Below are positions 1 through 12,040 of a stretch of DNA of 64,000 nt, piece after piece. The position numbers and the translations under genes were made by a program. Every line of letters begins with the position of its first letter. Position 1 is the first letter of the stretch. The notes beneath the pieces are model-generated. The model saw only the letters and a list, made by a program, of their open reading frames with translations, was not told the DNA's origin and searched no databases. The stretch lies in the NCBI RefSeq assembly GCF_030265065.1, contig NC_080396.1, forward strand, positions 50,705,501-50,769,500, in the 5' to 3' direction. The DNA is from Corythoichthys intestinalis. Taxonomy: Eukaryota > Chordata > Actinopteri > Syngnathiformes > Syngnathidae.

Positions 1-154
1 AAGACCATAGATTACAAATATCTTAGAACACTGGTGTGCAAAATGATAGGCCCCTAATTTATTTTACTTTGTTAGAATAGCAAATCCTGATTTGAGTTTT
101 CACCTCAGCAATGCCTCAAAACCAGATGCAATCTACATGGTAGGCTCCATGATG

Positions 155-182
155 TTATTTATAATAGAGAAGCTATAAATAG
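155..182 (+). promoter_or_regulatory. ASB14: Putative ASB14 core promoter: TATA box plus MEF2-like sites
   Basis: CTATAAATAG at 173-182 fits a TATA box and also exactly fits the MEF2 consensus CTA(A/T)4TAG. A second MEF2-type match, TTATTTATAA, lies at 155-164. About 25-30 bases downstream a short 5' UTR exon can begin; it would end at 260 with the donor AAG|gtaaac. The acceptor of the first coding exon is at 613. MEF2 drives muscle genes and mammalian ASB14 is reported as muscle-enriched, so the motif suits the gene. Sequence match only; the start site is inferred. Confidence 0.5.
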
Positions 183-204
183 CGTCAGTGTGTGGGTGCA
201 AGGG

Positions 205-260
205 TGTCCAACTACACTGCTGTTTCAAGCCCCAGAAGAAGCACCACCATTTGACAGAAG
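205..260 (+). other. ASB14: Probable 5' UTR exon of ASB14
   Basis: The stretch lies just downstream of the TATA-like box and ends at a consensus donor (CAGAAG|gtaaac). The next acceptor (ttgcttacttgcag) is at 600-613 and leads into the exon with the start codon. The 5' end is set only by the usual TATA-to-start spacing. Bases 1-154 hold nothing I recognise. Confidence 0.4.
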
Positions 261-643
261 GTAAACACAACTCGATCTAGAGAATAACACGATCATTATG
301 GAACAATGTTTTCTGTTGAATGCCATTGTCATACTAACATTAATCGCAAAATACCGTATAGTGTACATGAATTTTAGAGGAGACATGCTTATCTCTGTTG
401 ACTTATGCTGAACTCATGAAATGGTGCATGTGTTCATTTGACCCACTTTTCATTATTGATTGTTATGGAAGGTTTTTGTGGTGTAGTATGTACGTATGTA
501 ATCTATCCTACTAGCAGGAACTTAAATTGTGAGCAATAATAGCCTCTTTGACTTCGGTAAAGGGTCATTCCCCGTGTGACTGCAAGTTTGTGATGGCATA
601 TGCTTACTTGCAGGTTATACCTTCCAATGACAACAAATTCAAC

Positions 644-3600
644 ATGACTCTTCCTGGACGGATGACAAGTGAAGCAAAAGACATATTGCAAAACAACATT
701 TTTCAATCTGAGGATGACTCAGACGAAGATGAGGCTACCCAAAATATCATAGAGCTAAGTCTAATTGAATACAGAAAGCTCAAGGGACTGCATCCAAGGT
801 GACTGTTGGTGCAGGGTTAATTATTTATTGTTTACAAACTTTTTTACTAAAATCACTTTTTTTTTTTTTTTGCTCCAGTTATGTGAAAGTCACTGACGAC
901 ACTGATGATATATTCAAAGCCATTGCAGAAGGTAAGTTGCTATTTACGCTTAAATATTCCAGTGCCTTAAATCAATCCTCCGTTGTTTTAGAAAATTGCT
1001 TCCAAGACGTTGGACGTGTACTAGTAGTGCCGCCCTGGGTGATTGGTGCCCCAGGCAAAAGTTCAGACTGAAGGACCACCTCACCCATCTGTGGCAAATA
1101 GGAAGCTATTTTTTTTTTTGTAAACAATCCACACAACCACAACCAAAAACTTCAATTAAAAATAGAAAAATAAGAGTGCAGTGCAATTGTTTTGAGCAAA
1201 CTGAAATTGTCAAACTATGTACAATTTAATCATTCATGCAAGATAAAAGGAGAAAGTAATAAAAATGACATTTTATAGTTCTATCAGTTGTACTTTTCAT
1301 TTTTCAAAAAATCTACAGAGTTGAACCTGCAGTTACTCAAAGAAAAAATTAGAACTCCATTTTCCCCCATTTGTTTATCATATTTTTTAGCCTATATCTG
1401 TTATGAACGGCAAGCCGTTAATGTGGATCCAAAACACAGACCAGGAGATCAGTAGAGTAAATGTTTGTATTTAATAAGTACAACAAAGGGAGCACGCTAA
1501 CAAACGCGAGTTTAACAAGTACAACAAAGGGAGCACGCTAACAAACGCGAGTTTAACAAGTACAACTAAGAGAGCACGCTAACAAACGCGAGTTTAACAA
1601 GTACAACTAAGAGAGCACGCTAACAAACGCGAGTTTAACAAGTACAACTAAGAGAGCACGCTAGAATGCATGAATATAACAGAGTACAAGAATCTAACTA
1701 CAAAGCCCAAAAGAGCACTAACGTAAAGATGACCAAACCAAAATACGACCGTAGAACGTCGGGAAACTCGAAGGCTGACGATGAACACACAGGCGGTAAG
1801 CAAGGCAAGTAGCAAGCATTAATCCGACACTTGCAGATGGTGACAGGCTTCCTTAAATATTGAGCCTTCCTAATGCAGCACAGGTGTGTCACGTTACCCC
1901 GCCCAGCTGGCTCAATCAGGTGCTGAATACAGGAAAATGAACTGAGAATACAAACAATCATGACAATATCTTGTTGAACAATTTAGTGCACAACAAAATA
2001 AATATTGCGTTTTGTTATAATACAGCACAAATGGCACTAATTACTTGACAAAACAGCCCATTTTAACAACAAAAATATCTCGTCGAATTGCATTCAGATA
2101 TTGAAATGTCAACATCTGGACCACCACCGCTCAGACAAGGGTTGGCCTGCATAAACAGGTTGCTCGTATAGTTGTTAGCCACATGTTAAACATTTAGCAT
2201 TAGCTGATTAGCGTGTGTCTTTTTCACATAATGCACAAGTGGTTTTTGCTTGGAATTTTTTTCCAACAAGATTCCACAGAATTCACCTTAAATTTCAACA
2301 AAAGAGCACTACCCTACAGCAGCAGTTGGTTTCTCTGTTAAGTCTGATTTTTATATTTTTATTTTATGAACGAGCTTGAATTTCACCCACTTAAGGTCTG
2401 AAGTGCCAGCGTTAAAACAGGAAATTACGTCACTTCCAAGTGTGATGTGAGTAGTGTAATGTGCCAGCAAAACACGGCTTCGCCCTCGGGTGTTGCTCTT
2501 GAGAATAACTAACCTTTTGCCAGGGTTAAAAAAACATGACAAATGATTTTTTAACTGCAATTCTGTGCCCCTTCCACTAGATGATGTCTCAGTAGAATAC
2601 AGTGATCCCTCATTTTTTGCAGTTAATGAGGGACACCCACCCATCTAATCCAAAGAAAACAATGATTTGTACATGTATACATGCATATCTTAACATTTTA
2701 AAATAAAATAACACATTAGACTACAGTGGAAACCGCACATTTCGAAGCGTGAATTGCCAAGGGATCTCTGTTATAGTATTTTGATTTCAGGATTCCATAA
2801 CAAACTGACGGTGCTATCTTCTTGCATAGCCATGTAATCCAAATTAAAATGGATGGGAAAAAAATGGAAAATGGAAAAAGATTGTCTTTGGGCATACTGA
2901 TCAACGTATTACCAAGTGGGATATTTCTTTGCCAGTGTAGTTATATGTTGAGCAGTGCTGGAGTGGGACTCATTTTCAGCCCTGGAGTTTCATACCACAG
3001 ACCAGCCCACCCTTCATATCATACCTACTGTACTGGAATAATGTAATTATAATTGTGCTGAAATTTTTTAAAATCACAGTTAATCGCATGCTATTCATAG
3101 TTAACTCGCAATTAATCGCATGCTGTCCATAGCTAATTTAAGATTACCGTAATTTCCAGACTACAGGCCGCTACTTTTTTCCCTCATTTTGGGTCCTGCG
3201 GCGTGTGCAACGATGCGGCCAATTTGTGTATTTTTCTGACGGCCGCCAGAGGCGCTCGAGCATGGAATGTGGGAGTGAGACACGTGGAATATATGTGTGA
3301 AGGAAGACGCTAGTTTGCACTATTACCGGTAGTTTAACTGTGCGTTGTGCATCCGCCTTTGTGCACGAGTAGAATTAGCATACCTGCATCATGGAAAATG
3401 CTCGAAGAAATTAAATTGGCCATCCGAGTTGTATGGGAAGCTTTGATGACGAGCGGCGAGAGATCGTTTGCCAACACTCGCCGCATGCAAAGAGCAGCTT
3501 TTGCACAGGTTTGCCGGGGGAGCCTGGCAGCGTGAAGCGCTGTGAAAGAGTCCGCCATCACCAACGGGATTCAAAGGGGCCATTCTGCTGCGTGACGAGG

Positions 3601-6600
3601 ACAGCACGGGCTAGGAGTGAATTTGCCTCACTATGGGAGACATTGAAGGCGACAGCGAAGGAGGGACTGAGTTATGGATATACCATACTGAATAGGTGCG
3701 TGACGAAGTGCATCTGAGCGTCTTCATATCCGACACTGAGGGTGAAGACTTCCATGGTTTGAATGCACAGGAGGAAGATGAAGATTGCTAACAAAGACTT
3801 TTATGTTTTTATTAACCAGCACAATTAGTGCTGCACCGCCATGCTGATGCTATGTAACTTCCGTGCCGCTGCTATATAACTGCCGTGTTTGCTGGTGCTG
3901 TTTGGAATGAAAAGTTAAGGTGTGTTATTAAAATTTTGAAAACTGTATCTTGTCAATGTCTCTTGTTACTAAGTGGGCACACGCGGCTTATAGGCTTATG
4001 TATGTACAAAATGGAATTTCCTTTAAAAATATACTGGGTGAGGCTTGTAATCAGGGGCGCCCAATAGTCCAGAAATTACGGTAATAGCATTTTTTAACAA
4101 TGCAAAAATTATTATATATTTTTAAATACAATATATATAATATATGATTTTTAAATACACTTATTAGCACAGGAATTGACCAATGTGCTTAACTTACATA
4201 ATTCAAATTTAAGCCCAATTAGAAACGAGTTAGGCAACTTAACTCTTGTAAAGATTAATTAAACATCAATTCTTTTTTTACAATAAAAATGAAATGTGAA
4301 AGACAAAATGATTGAACTCACCAAAACGGCTGTCTCCCAAGCACTTACAGTATACACTTCATTTGTGCATTTCAGGTGGGTTCACGCCCGCCAATCCACC
4401 TCAGAGCGCCATATTTTGGGTTAAAATGCCAAAGTCATGTTTTGCCTGAGAACGTGGCTTTCACGCCAAACCTCCGTGTCTTTGTAACCAAAAATAATGA
4501 GTTTGGGGCAGCTGCAACAAAAGCATGAAGTGCCTGGAGCCTCCATGCTGGAGGTTCTTTTGGTGCTCAAAAACGTACTTTCTTTTATTCTACACTTTCA
4601 TTTAGTTTATGTGTGAATTGCAGCTCAATAAATGACAGTAAATGCCACAATCCACCTCAGAGTGCTACATTTTGGGCTAAAAAGGAAAGTTACGTTTTGC
4701 CTGATAAAGTGCTTGTGCCCGCCTCGGGCGGCGGCGACAGCTGCCATAAGCGCCAGTAGGTTTATTGCTGTACTTTCATTCAAACATGTTCGGAAACAAC
4801 CATAATGAGTCGCGCCAAGCAGCCAGTCAGGTTCACGCTTGTCACGCTGCCTCAACATAGTAAAGTAGCCAAAGTAAGTTTTAGCATGATCAAAAAATTG
4901 AAAATTTGTCCGGTTTAAGTGTCGTTTTAGACGACGATAATTTTTAAAAACGTTCAACTGAAATTAGGGCTGTCAAACGATTAAAATTTTTAATCGAGTT
5001 AATTACAGCTTAAAAATTAATTAATCGTAATTAATCGCAATTAATCGCAATCCAAACCATCTCTAAAATATGCCATATTTTTCTGTAAATTATTGTTGGA
5101 ATGGAAACATAAGACACACGACGGACATATACATACAATATACTGTACATAAGTACTGTATTTGTTTATTGTAACAATAAATCCACAAATGGCATTAACG
5201 TTCTTTCTGTTAAAGTGATCCACGGATAGAAAGACTTGTAGTTCTTAAACGATAAATGTTATAGTTACAAGTTATAGTAATTTTATATTAAAACCCCTCT
5301 TCATGTTTTTGTTTTAATAAAATTTGTATGGAACGGCGCTGCCCCCAAGCGGCCGGTGGCATTCTCTTCACTCTTAATGTCCATAAACGGCCTCATTGTA
5401 ATCTGTTTGAGGCAATATGCGAGATGGTCATTCACCCAAGCGCCAGCAGAGGGCGGCAAAACTCCATAACAACAAGTGAGCGTTTCAGTGTACTGTCATT
5501 TAAATCTGTCTGAGCGGGACATCTGGGTTAATTGTCAATAATCAAATATTTTAACGTGATTAATTTAAAAAAATAAATAACGCCCGTTAACGCGATAATT
5601 TTGACAGCCCTAACTGAAAATTTCACAGGTTTTTGTCCGTGAAAAAGGTTTCTAACAATTCCAAATGAACATTGACAGACAAGTGCACACTTAGGTTAAC
5701 AACTGGTTTTATTTCTCAGAAATTGCATATGTAAACAAAATAAAACAGACACACAACATCAGCTGTTTATGTTTGCACCCAAAACCCTCTGATAAAAAGT
5801 AATGCAAAAATGCAATAAAATAAAACAAATTCAAGGAAGTTTAAAACTAGGAGTTTAAAACCTTCCCAATTTGAATGCTTACTTGAGGACTATTGGCTTG
5901 ATATCCTGATGTAATTGGTTTATTAGCAAGCAAGGGCTTAATCAGACATCAGCAGCTGAATCATGAACTGATTCATGGACTAGCGAGACTTAAGCTGGTC
6001 CCTGGAACAACATTCTCCCAACAGGTCATTCCTTCCAGCGAAATAAGATAATCAATGGAAAATTAACACAGGTTGCAGTTCTTAAATCAGGGATCAAGAC
6101 ATATAATGTGCCTAAGGATAATGTGTGTATCATGTGCCTACTAGCTAGGCTATCAAACTACTTCCGGGAGCGCCACTTTCTCCCCATATAGGTTTTGTGT
6201 CTCTCCACTGGCAACAATGACAGACAACGCGGCAGCATCCACATATGTTGTGCATGAAGCCATGAACTAATTGAGCGCAACGGCGGCGGGGCAGTGAGAC
6301 AGTAAAACACGTTTACTGTACACGTACAATAAAAAATGTCACATATTTTGAATATATGACAGAAACTGTCACTGGTTATGTTTTACTCTCCCAAAACACG
6401 TTTCTAGCTTATCGTCTGGTCATCGTCATAAAAAAATTGTTTTTCAACAAAATATTTTCATAATCATCATTGAATATGAAACAAGTGAACATTGGTAAAA
6501 TAATTCTGGCACATCCCCACTCAAATGTGAACCCGGACATCAATGCAGCAATGGTGCTCGATCAGTTTTAGGTCTGGGAAATTAAAGGTCATTTAGTCAT

Positions 6601-9600
6601 TGCTTGCCATTGAAAACGATGGATGTCGAATTCATTTAAAATGGGAGGACTGGCTGTGAATGCTCATCTTTCATTTCATTGACAGCACTAGAAGGCCAAT
6701 CCATTTTGACAGGGAGGGCAAGAAACAGTCATTCACTAGCGCTGTCAATGGCAGTCGATGAGTTGAGGAAATGGCCATTCTTTCACTTACAATACCTGCT
6801 TATCATCTCTCATCAAGAATTTGTGAATTTTTTGGCTTTACATATAATTTGGGTCTCTATACTGTGTCAAAACGTCTATACAGAATGTATCAAATCACAG
6901 GAGGATGATTTTAATGCTGTTTCTTCATACATACAGTATCTATAAATGTTTTAAATATCTTTGTACAGGTGATGAGGGTGCACTTGAGCGACTGACTGCT
7001 CAACCAGAGACCCTGTCTAGAATTAACGAGCATGGATGGATTCCATTGCATGCAGCTGCAGTGCAAGAGAGCAAACAGATACTTGAAATAATTTTTTCAG
7101 GTATACTTATGCTCTTTAGACAAGTATGTCTCTAATGTTGGACCGTAAAAACTGTTGTTCTGATAACAACTGTTGTTTGTGTTGCAGCATCACCTTTTGG
7201 GGCTGCCCAGTGTCGTACATTCAAAGGGGAGACACCATTGTTTTTAGCTGTAGTTTATGGCCGCCGACAAAACTCCATATTTCTTTTACAGAATGGCTGC
7301 AACCCTAATATCCAGGATGATGAGCAAGATTCCCCATTAATGGCTGGTAAGTGTACATAATTCCCATAGATAAAAAAAACATTTAAAAAATATACTATAT
7401 ATATTCTGAATTTTTCTTTTGCTTATTCTTTCAAAGCTATTCTTAATGACCAGTATGACATGGCAACATTATTGATTCGCCATGGCGCTCAAGTAGATCA
7501 GCTTGGCCCACTAAGTAGGACCGCACTCCATGAGGCTGCCTTCCTTGGACTGGAGAACTTTGTCTATCTGCTTCTTGAGTCTGGTGCCAACCCAAATGCA
7601 TGTGACATAAGAAAGAAAACACCACTTGCTCTGGCTGCAGAAAATGGACATCTAAATGTGGTGGAGCATTTGATACAGAAAGGTACTGTACTAGATGAGG
7701 CTCACTACAGGATCTGAATTTGAAGATGTTTTAAATGTATTTAATGCCCCTTTTGTCAGTGTTTATGCAATTGTTTCGATTATTAATTCCCTTATGAATT
7801 CTCTTATATTTTGTCCATTTATAATGAAAATGAATCTTTGATTTGCAGGAGCAAATGTTGAATGTGAATCAGAGTCTGGCAGTATCTTGTTTGATGCAGC
7901 AAAATCAGGAAACCCTGATGTCATATCCCTATTGTTGGAACACGGAGCAGATGCCAACTTGCCCTTTCACAGTGGTCATCTGCCAATTCATCGTGCGGCA
8001 TATCATGGCCACATACTGTAAGAAATGTCCACAATTAAGCTTTCTTCTGTTGAACCCACTACTTTGTTCTAACCTCACTTCTTTTTCGATAGATCCTTGC
8101 AGCACCTAATACCTGTGACTAAATTGTGTACAATAAAGGAAAGTGGGATGAGTCCTCTTCACTCTGCAGCTGCCGGGGGACATGCACATTGCTTGGAGTT
8201 GCTGCTCAAAGCAGACTTTGACCCGAACCAAATGCTACACCCAAGGGTGCGCCGCAACTATGATGATGAACGCAAGTCTGCCCTTTTTTTTGCCGTGTCC
8301 AACAATGATATTCAGTGTACTCGCCTGCTGCTTGAGGCTGGGGCAATGGTGAACCAGGACCCTATCAGTTGTTTACAAGTAGCAATGAGACAGGGCAACT
8401 ATGAGCTTATCAATATTTTACTGAGGTTTGGGGCGAACGTCAACTACTACTCTCGAGTCAACACCACACACTTTCCCTCAGCCCTGCAGTATGCATTAAA
8501 AGATGAAGTCATGCTGAGAATGATTCTGAACCATGGCTATGATGTCAAACGTTGCTTCGACTGTCCATACGGTGACAGTTGCCATGACGTGGCTCCCTGG
8601 ACAACGTCAGTCATCAAAGATATGGTGGTAAGACCCATCATAAATAGTCAATTACAAGTCAGAAAACACATTTTCTGAATGCTTCAATGCTAGTAGCTTT
8701 TTTTGTTGTTGTTTTTTCCCCCCGCATAGTTCTGTGATGTGATAACTGTATCCTGGCTCAAGCACTTATCTGCTCAGGTGGTGCGAATCATGCTTGACTA
8801 CACCAACAATGTCTCCCTCTGCGCCAAACTGAGGGATGCCTTACAGGATCAAAAGCAATGGCTGGAGATCTGCCACATCCAAAGTTTGCCCTTCTTTGTT
8901 GCCTCCTCAGTCATGTTATACAATATATACAGTGGGGAAAATAAGTATTTAGTCAACCACCAATTGTGCAAGTTCTCCTAGAGAGGCCTGTAATTGTCAT
9001 CATGAGTAAACTTCAACCATGAGAGACAGAATGTGGAAAAAAAACCAGAAAATCACATTGTTTGATTTTTAAAGAATTTATTTCCAAATTAGATTGGAAA
9101 ATATGTATTTGGTCACCTACAAACAAGCAAGATTTCTGGTTGTCAAAGAGGTCTAACTTCTTCTAACAAGGTATAACGAGGCTCCTCTCGTTACCTGTAT
9201 TAATGGCACCTGTTATAACTCATTAAGTAAAAGACACCTGTCCACAATCTCAGTCACACTCCAAACTCCACTATGGCCAAGACCAAAGAGCTGTCAAAGG
9301 ACACCAGAGACAAAATTGTAGACCTGCACCAGGCTGGGAAGACTAAATCTGCAATTGGTAAAACGCTTGGTGTAAAGAACTCCACTGTGGGAGCAATTAT
9401 AAGAAAATGGAAGACATACAAGACCACTGATAATCTCCCTCGATCTGGGGCTCCATGCAAGAGCTCACCCCGTGGCGTCGAAATGATAACAAGAACGGTG
9501 AGCAAAAATCCCGGAACCACACGCAGGGACCTAGTGAATGACCCACAGAGAGCTGGGACCACAGTAACAAAGGCTACTATCAGTAACACAATGCGCCGCC

Positions 9601-11716
9601 AGGAACTCAAATCCTGCACTGCCAGACGTGTCCCCCTGCTGAAGAAAGTACACGTCCAGGCCCATCTGCGGTTCGCTAGAGAGCATTTGGATGATCCGGA
9701 AGAGGACTGGGAGGATGTGTTATGGTCAGATGAAACTAAAATAGAACTTTTTGGTAGAAACACAGGTTCTCGTGTTCGGAGTAGAAAGAATACTGAATTG
9801 GATCATAAGAACACCATACCCACTGTGAAGCATTGGGGGTGGAAACATCATACGTTGGGGCTGTTTTTATGCAAAGGGACCAGGACGACTGATCTGTGTA
9901 AAGGAAAGAATGAATGGTGCCATGTATTAAGAGATTTTGAGTGAAAATCTCCTTCCATCAGCAAGGGCATTGAAGATGAGATGTTGCTGGGTCTGTCAGC
10001 ATGACAACGATCCCAAACACACAGCCAGAGCAACAAAGGCGTGGCTTCGTAAGAAGCATTTCAAGGTCCTGGAGTGGCCTAGCCAGTCTCCAGATCTCAA
10101 TTTCAATCTCAAATTCACCTTCTGTGGACAACACATACTTGCATGGAACCAACCATGCCAGCATGCACAAGAATTTCTTAGCCAGCTGAAAGAGGTTTGG
10201 GTAAGATGTCCATTGGCTCCTCCAGTATTGAAGAAAATCTGCATTGCATGCCATGTTCGGCTCAGTCATTCATCGTTGCACTTTTGCAATTTCATCTACA
10301 GTTGCATTGCCTCCTTGACTCCCCACTTTGTCATCTAAGTGCTACCATAGCCCATCAGAAAAAAACTGAAGTGGAAAATAAATAAATTATAGCTTAATTA
10401 CCGATTTATAATAAATTACCAAAAAAGCTACTGTGGGAAAGTAAAGGAATGGCTCTATGCCTGTGTTGACTTGGGATTATCAGAAACTTCATTTTCATGC
10501 TTGGCCCAATAATGCTTCAGCATTGAGGAGGTGGCTACTGTTTGTATATGACAGGTTGATCGTACAAATGCGACATTTCACCTGCAAAATAACGTTAATA
10601 AAATATCCGGTATTTTTCGAGCCGCGCCGTGCAACGTGATCCATTCATCACGTTTAGACCAGGACTGGTAATTGCGCGCGCGACGCGTCGAGGACGAAAG
10701 GCGAGTGCTCTGACCACTATGCTTGGAGGTTGATGGCCATCGGTTTCTCTTGAAGGCATCAAAAGGCATATTTCCACGCACCGCAAATGAAGGACCCGCG
10801 TGTAACCGTCACACTAAAACACTAAGAGTTAACTTAAAATTAATTGTATTTGGAATGGAAGATGACAAGTGCGTTTTCCCTGTGTTACGTCCATTTGCAC
10901 AGCATGTAGACAACGAGGAAGTAACCGTGAGATGTGGATTGTTTCAGCAGCTCCATCGCGTTGACAGATGGTCTTCCTTTTGAACCAGTTTGCCGCGTCA
11001 TGACTGTGTCAACACAGTTCAATGAGTTCATGCATCGGTCACGTGATTTTCTTGTAGCGATACGCGTACCAACGCAGGGGTTGCTCCATGAGCTCGGCGA
11101 GCGCGCCGGCGCATGAGTGTCACTGGACCCATCACTAATCACTGCTCTAGAGGATATCTGCATGGAGGAATGGGCCAAAATACCAGCAGCAACAGTGTGT
11201 GAAAAGCTTGTGAAGAGTTACAGAAAACGTTTGGCCTCCGTTATTGCCAACAAAGGGTACATAACAAAGTATTGAGATGAACTTTTGGTATTGATCACTT
11301 ATTTTCCACCATGATTTGCAAATAAATTCTTTAAAAATCAAACAATGTGATTTTTTAGGTTTTTTTTTCCACATTCTGTCTCTCATGGTTGAGGTTTACC
11401 CATGTTGACAATTACAGGCCTCTCTAATATTTTCAAGTGGGAGAACTTGCACAATTAGTGGTTGACTAAATACTTATTTGCCCCACTGTACGTCCCGTGA
11501 CCATCCTGATTTGATTGTCTGGCAGGAAATGTTCGGAGCTTAAAGCACCTGTGCCGGCTTCAGATTCGAGAGCACCTTAATGGACTACGTTTGAGAGCGC
11601 CTGTTTTCATCAGCTATCTCCCTCTTCCACCCAGACTGAAAGAGTACCTGCGTTACAAAGAGTTTGATGTGTACAACAGGGGCAGCATAGAGACTGTTTA
11701 TTCTGTAATATCATAA
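644..11716 (+). CDS. ASB14: ASB14, ankyrin repeat and SOCS box protein 14
   Basis: Coding exons: 644-798, 879-931, 6969-7100, 7188-7346, 7437-7682, 7849-8017, 8093-8627, 8730-8883 and 11526-11716. All phases agree and give 597 codons (human about 587). The acidic N-terminus ([19 protein letters not shown]) matches the ubiquitin-interacting-type start of ASB14. Ankyrin repeats follow ([54 protein letters not shown]). The last exon encodes the SOCS box ([15 protein letters not shown] to [17 protein letters not shown]). The family uses the SOCS box to bind elongin B/C and cullin-5 and the ankyrins to bind substrate. The start is the first ATG after a good acceptor at 613; 662 is possible. The donor after exon 8 (AAA|gtttgc) is weak, and intron 8 is filled by a Tc1 copy. 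Confidence 0.93.
1399..1965. mobile_element. Solo LTR of an LTR retrotransposon (fossil)
   Basis: The element begins TGTTATGA and ends TCATGACA, the TG...CA short inverted termini of an LTR. It is flanked by a perfect 5-bp duplication ATATC (1394-1398 and 1966-1970). At 567 bp with no internal region it looks like a solo LTR left by recombination. Family not identified. The perfect duplication suggests it is not very old. Confidence 0.7.
1470..1664. repeat. 41-bp tandem repeat, about 4.7 copies, inside the solo LTR
   Basis: A 41-base unit starting AGTTTAACAAGTACAAC recurs with starts at 1509, 1550, 1591 and 1632, preceded by a partial copy from about 1470. The earlier units share AACAAAGGG and the later ones AACTAAGAG, so the array grew by at least two duplication steps. 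The units abut with no spacers. Confidence 0.9.
3147..4081. mobile_element. TA-flanked non-autonomous DNA transposon (Tc1/mariner/pogo-type ends)
   Basis: Inverted termini CCGTAATTTCCAGACTA and its reverse complement lie next to TA on both sides (3145-3146 and 4082-4083). The interior, about 935 bp, carries broken frames that may be transposase debris; none is intact. Related ends (CCGTAATTT...) bound the elements at 12041-12951 and 35555-36348, so this is one family or group. Confidence 0.75.
4965..5612. mobile_element. hAT-type MITE, 648 bp
   Basis: The left end is TAGGGCTGTCAAACGATT and the right end TTTTGACAGCCCTA. Flanking 8-bp duplications are ACTGAAAT (4957-4964) and ACTGAAAA (5613-5620), one mismatch apart. 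Eight-base duplications are the hAT mark. There is no coding capacity. A possible AT-rich hairpin from the repeated TTAATCG motifs lies near the left end. Confidence 0.82.
6610..6770. repeat. Dispersed fish repeat fragment
   Basis: Phrases such as CATTGACAGC, GGCCAATCCATTTTGAC and GCTGTCAATGGCAGTCGATG recur in diverged form near 54880-54950 and 62590-62790. The family is not identified; ends are unclear. Confidence 0.45.
9273..9944 (+). pseudogene. Tc1 transposase remnant in copy A
   Basis: The frame opens [20 protein letters not shown], a paired-type helix-turn-helix DNA-binding start, and reaches the first catalytic block ([12 protein letters not shown]). Against copy B an extra base near 9831 (CATTGGGGG instead of CATGGGGG) throws it out of frame. 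The second catalytic block ([14 protein letters not shown]) is read in another frame near 10000. The block holding the catalytic glutamate (NPIEN) is missing, replaced by the insert. It is dead. Confidence 0.88.
10098..11137. repeat. Unidentified insert inside Tc1 copy A
   Basis: Alignment by eye with copy B shows the Tc1 sequence stops after AGATCTCAA and resumes at ATCACTGCTCTAGAGG, with about 1 kb of unrelated DNA between and about 70 bases of Tc1 lost. On the minus strand at about 10660-10735 there is a tRNA-like A-box phrase (CATAGTGGTCAGAGCACTCG), which suggests a tRNA-derived SINE piece. The right half (10880-11120) is CpG-rich for this window. The source is unknown and no clean target duplication is visible. 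Confidence 0.55.
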
Positions 11717-12040
11717 GTGTTTCGGAACATGTTTTTATTGTAATTTGCGTGACATTATCATTCCCAGTGCGGTTCAATGTGTCTTAGAAAATGTTCCCTC
11801 TATACCAATGGTTCTTAAAATTTACCACATTGAAACACACTCACAGAACTGGCTATTCAAATACTGCTAATGTCCGGGGTTTTAAAAGTACAAACCACTA
11901 ACATTATGCATAATTTCTAGTATTTTTTTGCCTACATATCGCGAAATCGAGCCTCCGTGCCGCCACTTTTTCATCATTTACACTTTTAACAAAGAACACA
12001 TCATTTATCCCTTTTAATTAGAACTCTTGACCGAGTAATA

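Larger units (their letters stand above)
932..6968 (+). other. ASB14 intron 2, about 6 kb, repeat-filled
   Basis: This is the longest ASB14 intron apart from the Tc1-bearing one. It holds a solo LTR (1399-1965), a TA-flanked element (3147-4081) and a hAT-type element (4965-5612). A motif (AATCCACCTCAGAG and following bases) occurs twice, near 4395 and 4650. A dispersed repeat lies near 6600-6770. The open frames here are short and resemble no family I know, apart from possible transposase debris inside 3147-4081. Confidence 0.8.
8930..11488 (+). mobile_element. Tc1-like transposon copy A, interrupted by a foreign insert
   Basis: The ends CAGTGGGGAAAATAAGTA and TACTTATTTGCCCCACTG sit between TA dinucleotides, as Tc1 insertion requires. 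Long inverted repeats share the phrase around AATTGTGCAAGTTCTCC. The transposase frame starts at 9273, and its last part resumes after 11138 with EEWAKIPA-type residues. Between about 10098 and 11137 unrelated DNA replaces part of the catalytic region when compared with copy B (29624-31225). It sits in ASB14 intron 8. Confidence 0.92.

Noticed and set aside
1470-1664. Regular direct repeats that might suggest a CRISPR array
   Set aside because: Units abut without spacers, lie inside an LTR, and the genome is vertebrate.
3334-3717. Overlapping frames of 60-94 codons on both strands
   Set aside because: They lie inside the TA-flanked element 3147-4081 and are decayed transposon sequence.
9254-9763. 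169-codon frame on the minus strand inside Tc1 copy A (and a similar one at 30005-30406)
   Set aside because: Mirror reading of the transposase gene; the same shadow appears in both copies.
10660-10735. A possible functional tRNA gene on the minus strand
   Set aside because: An A-box-like phrase is present, but I see no convincing B box or cloverleaf; more likely SINE debris.
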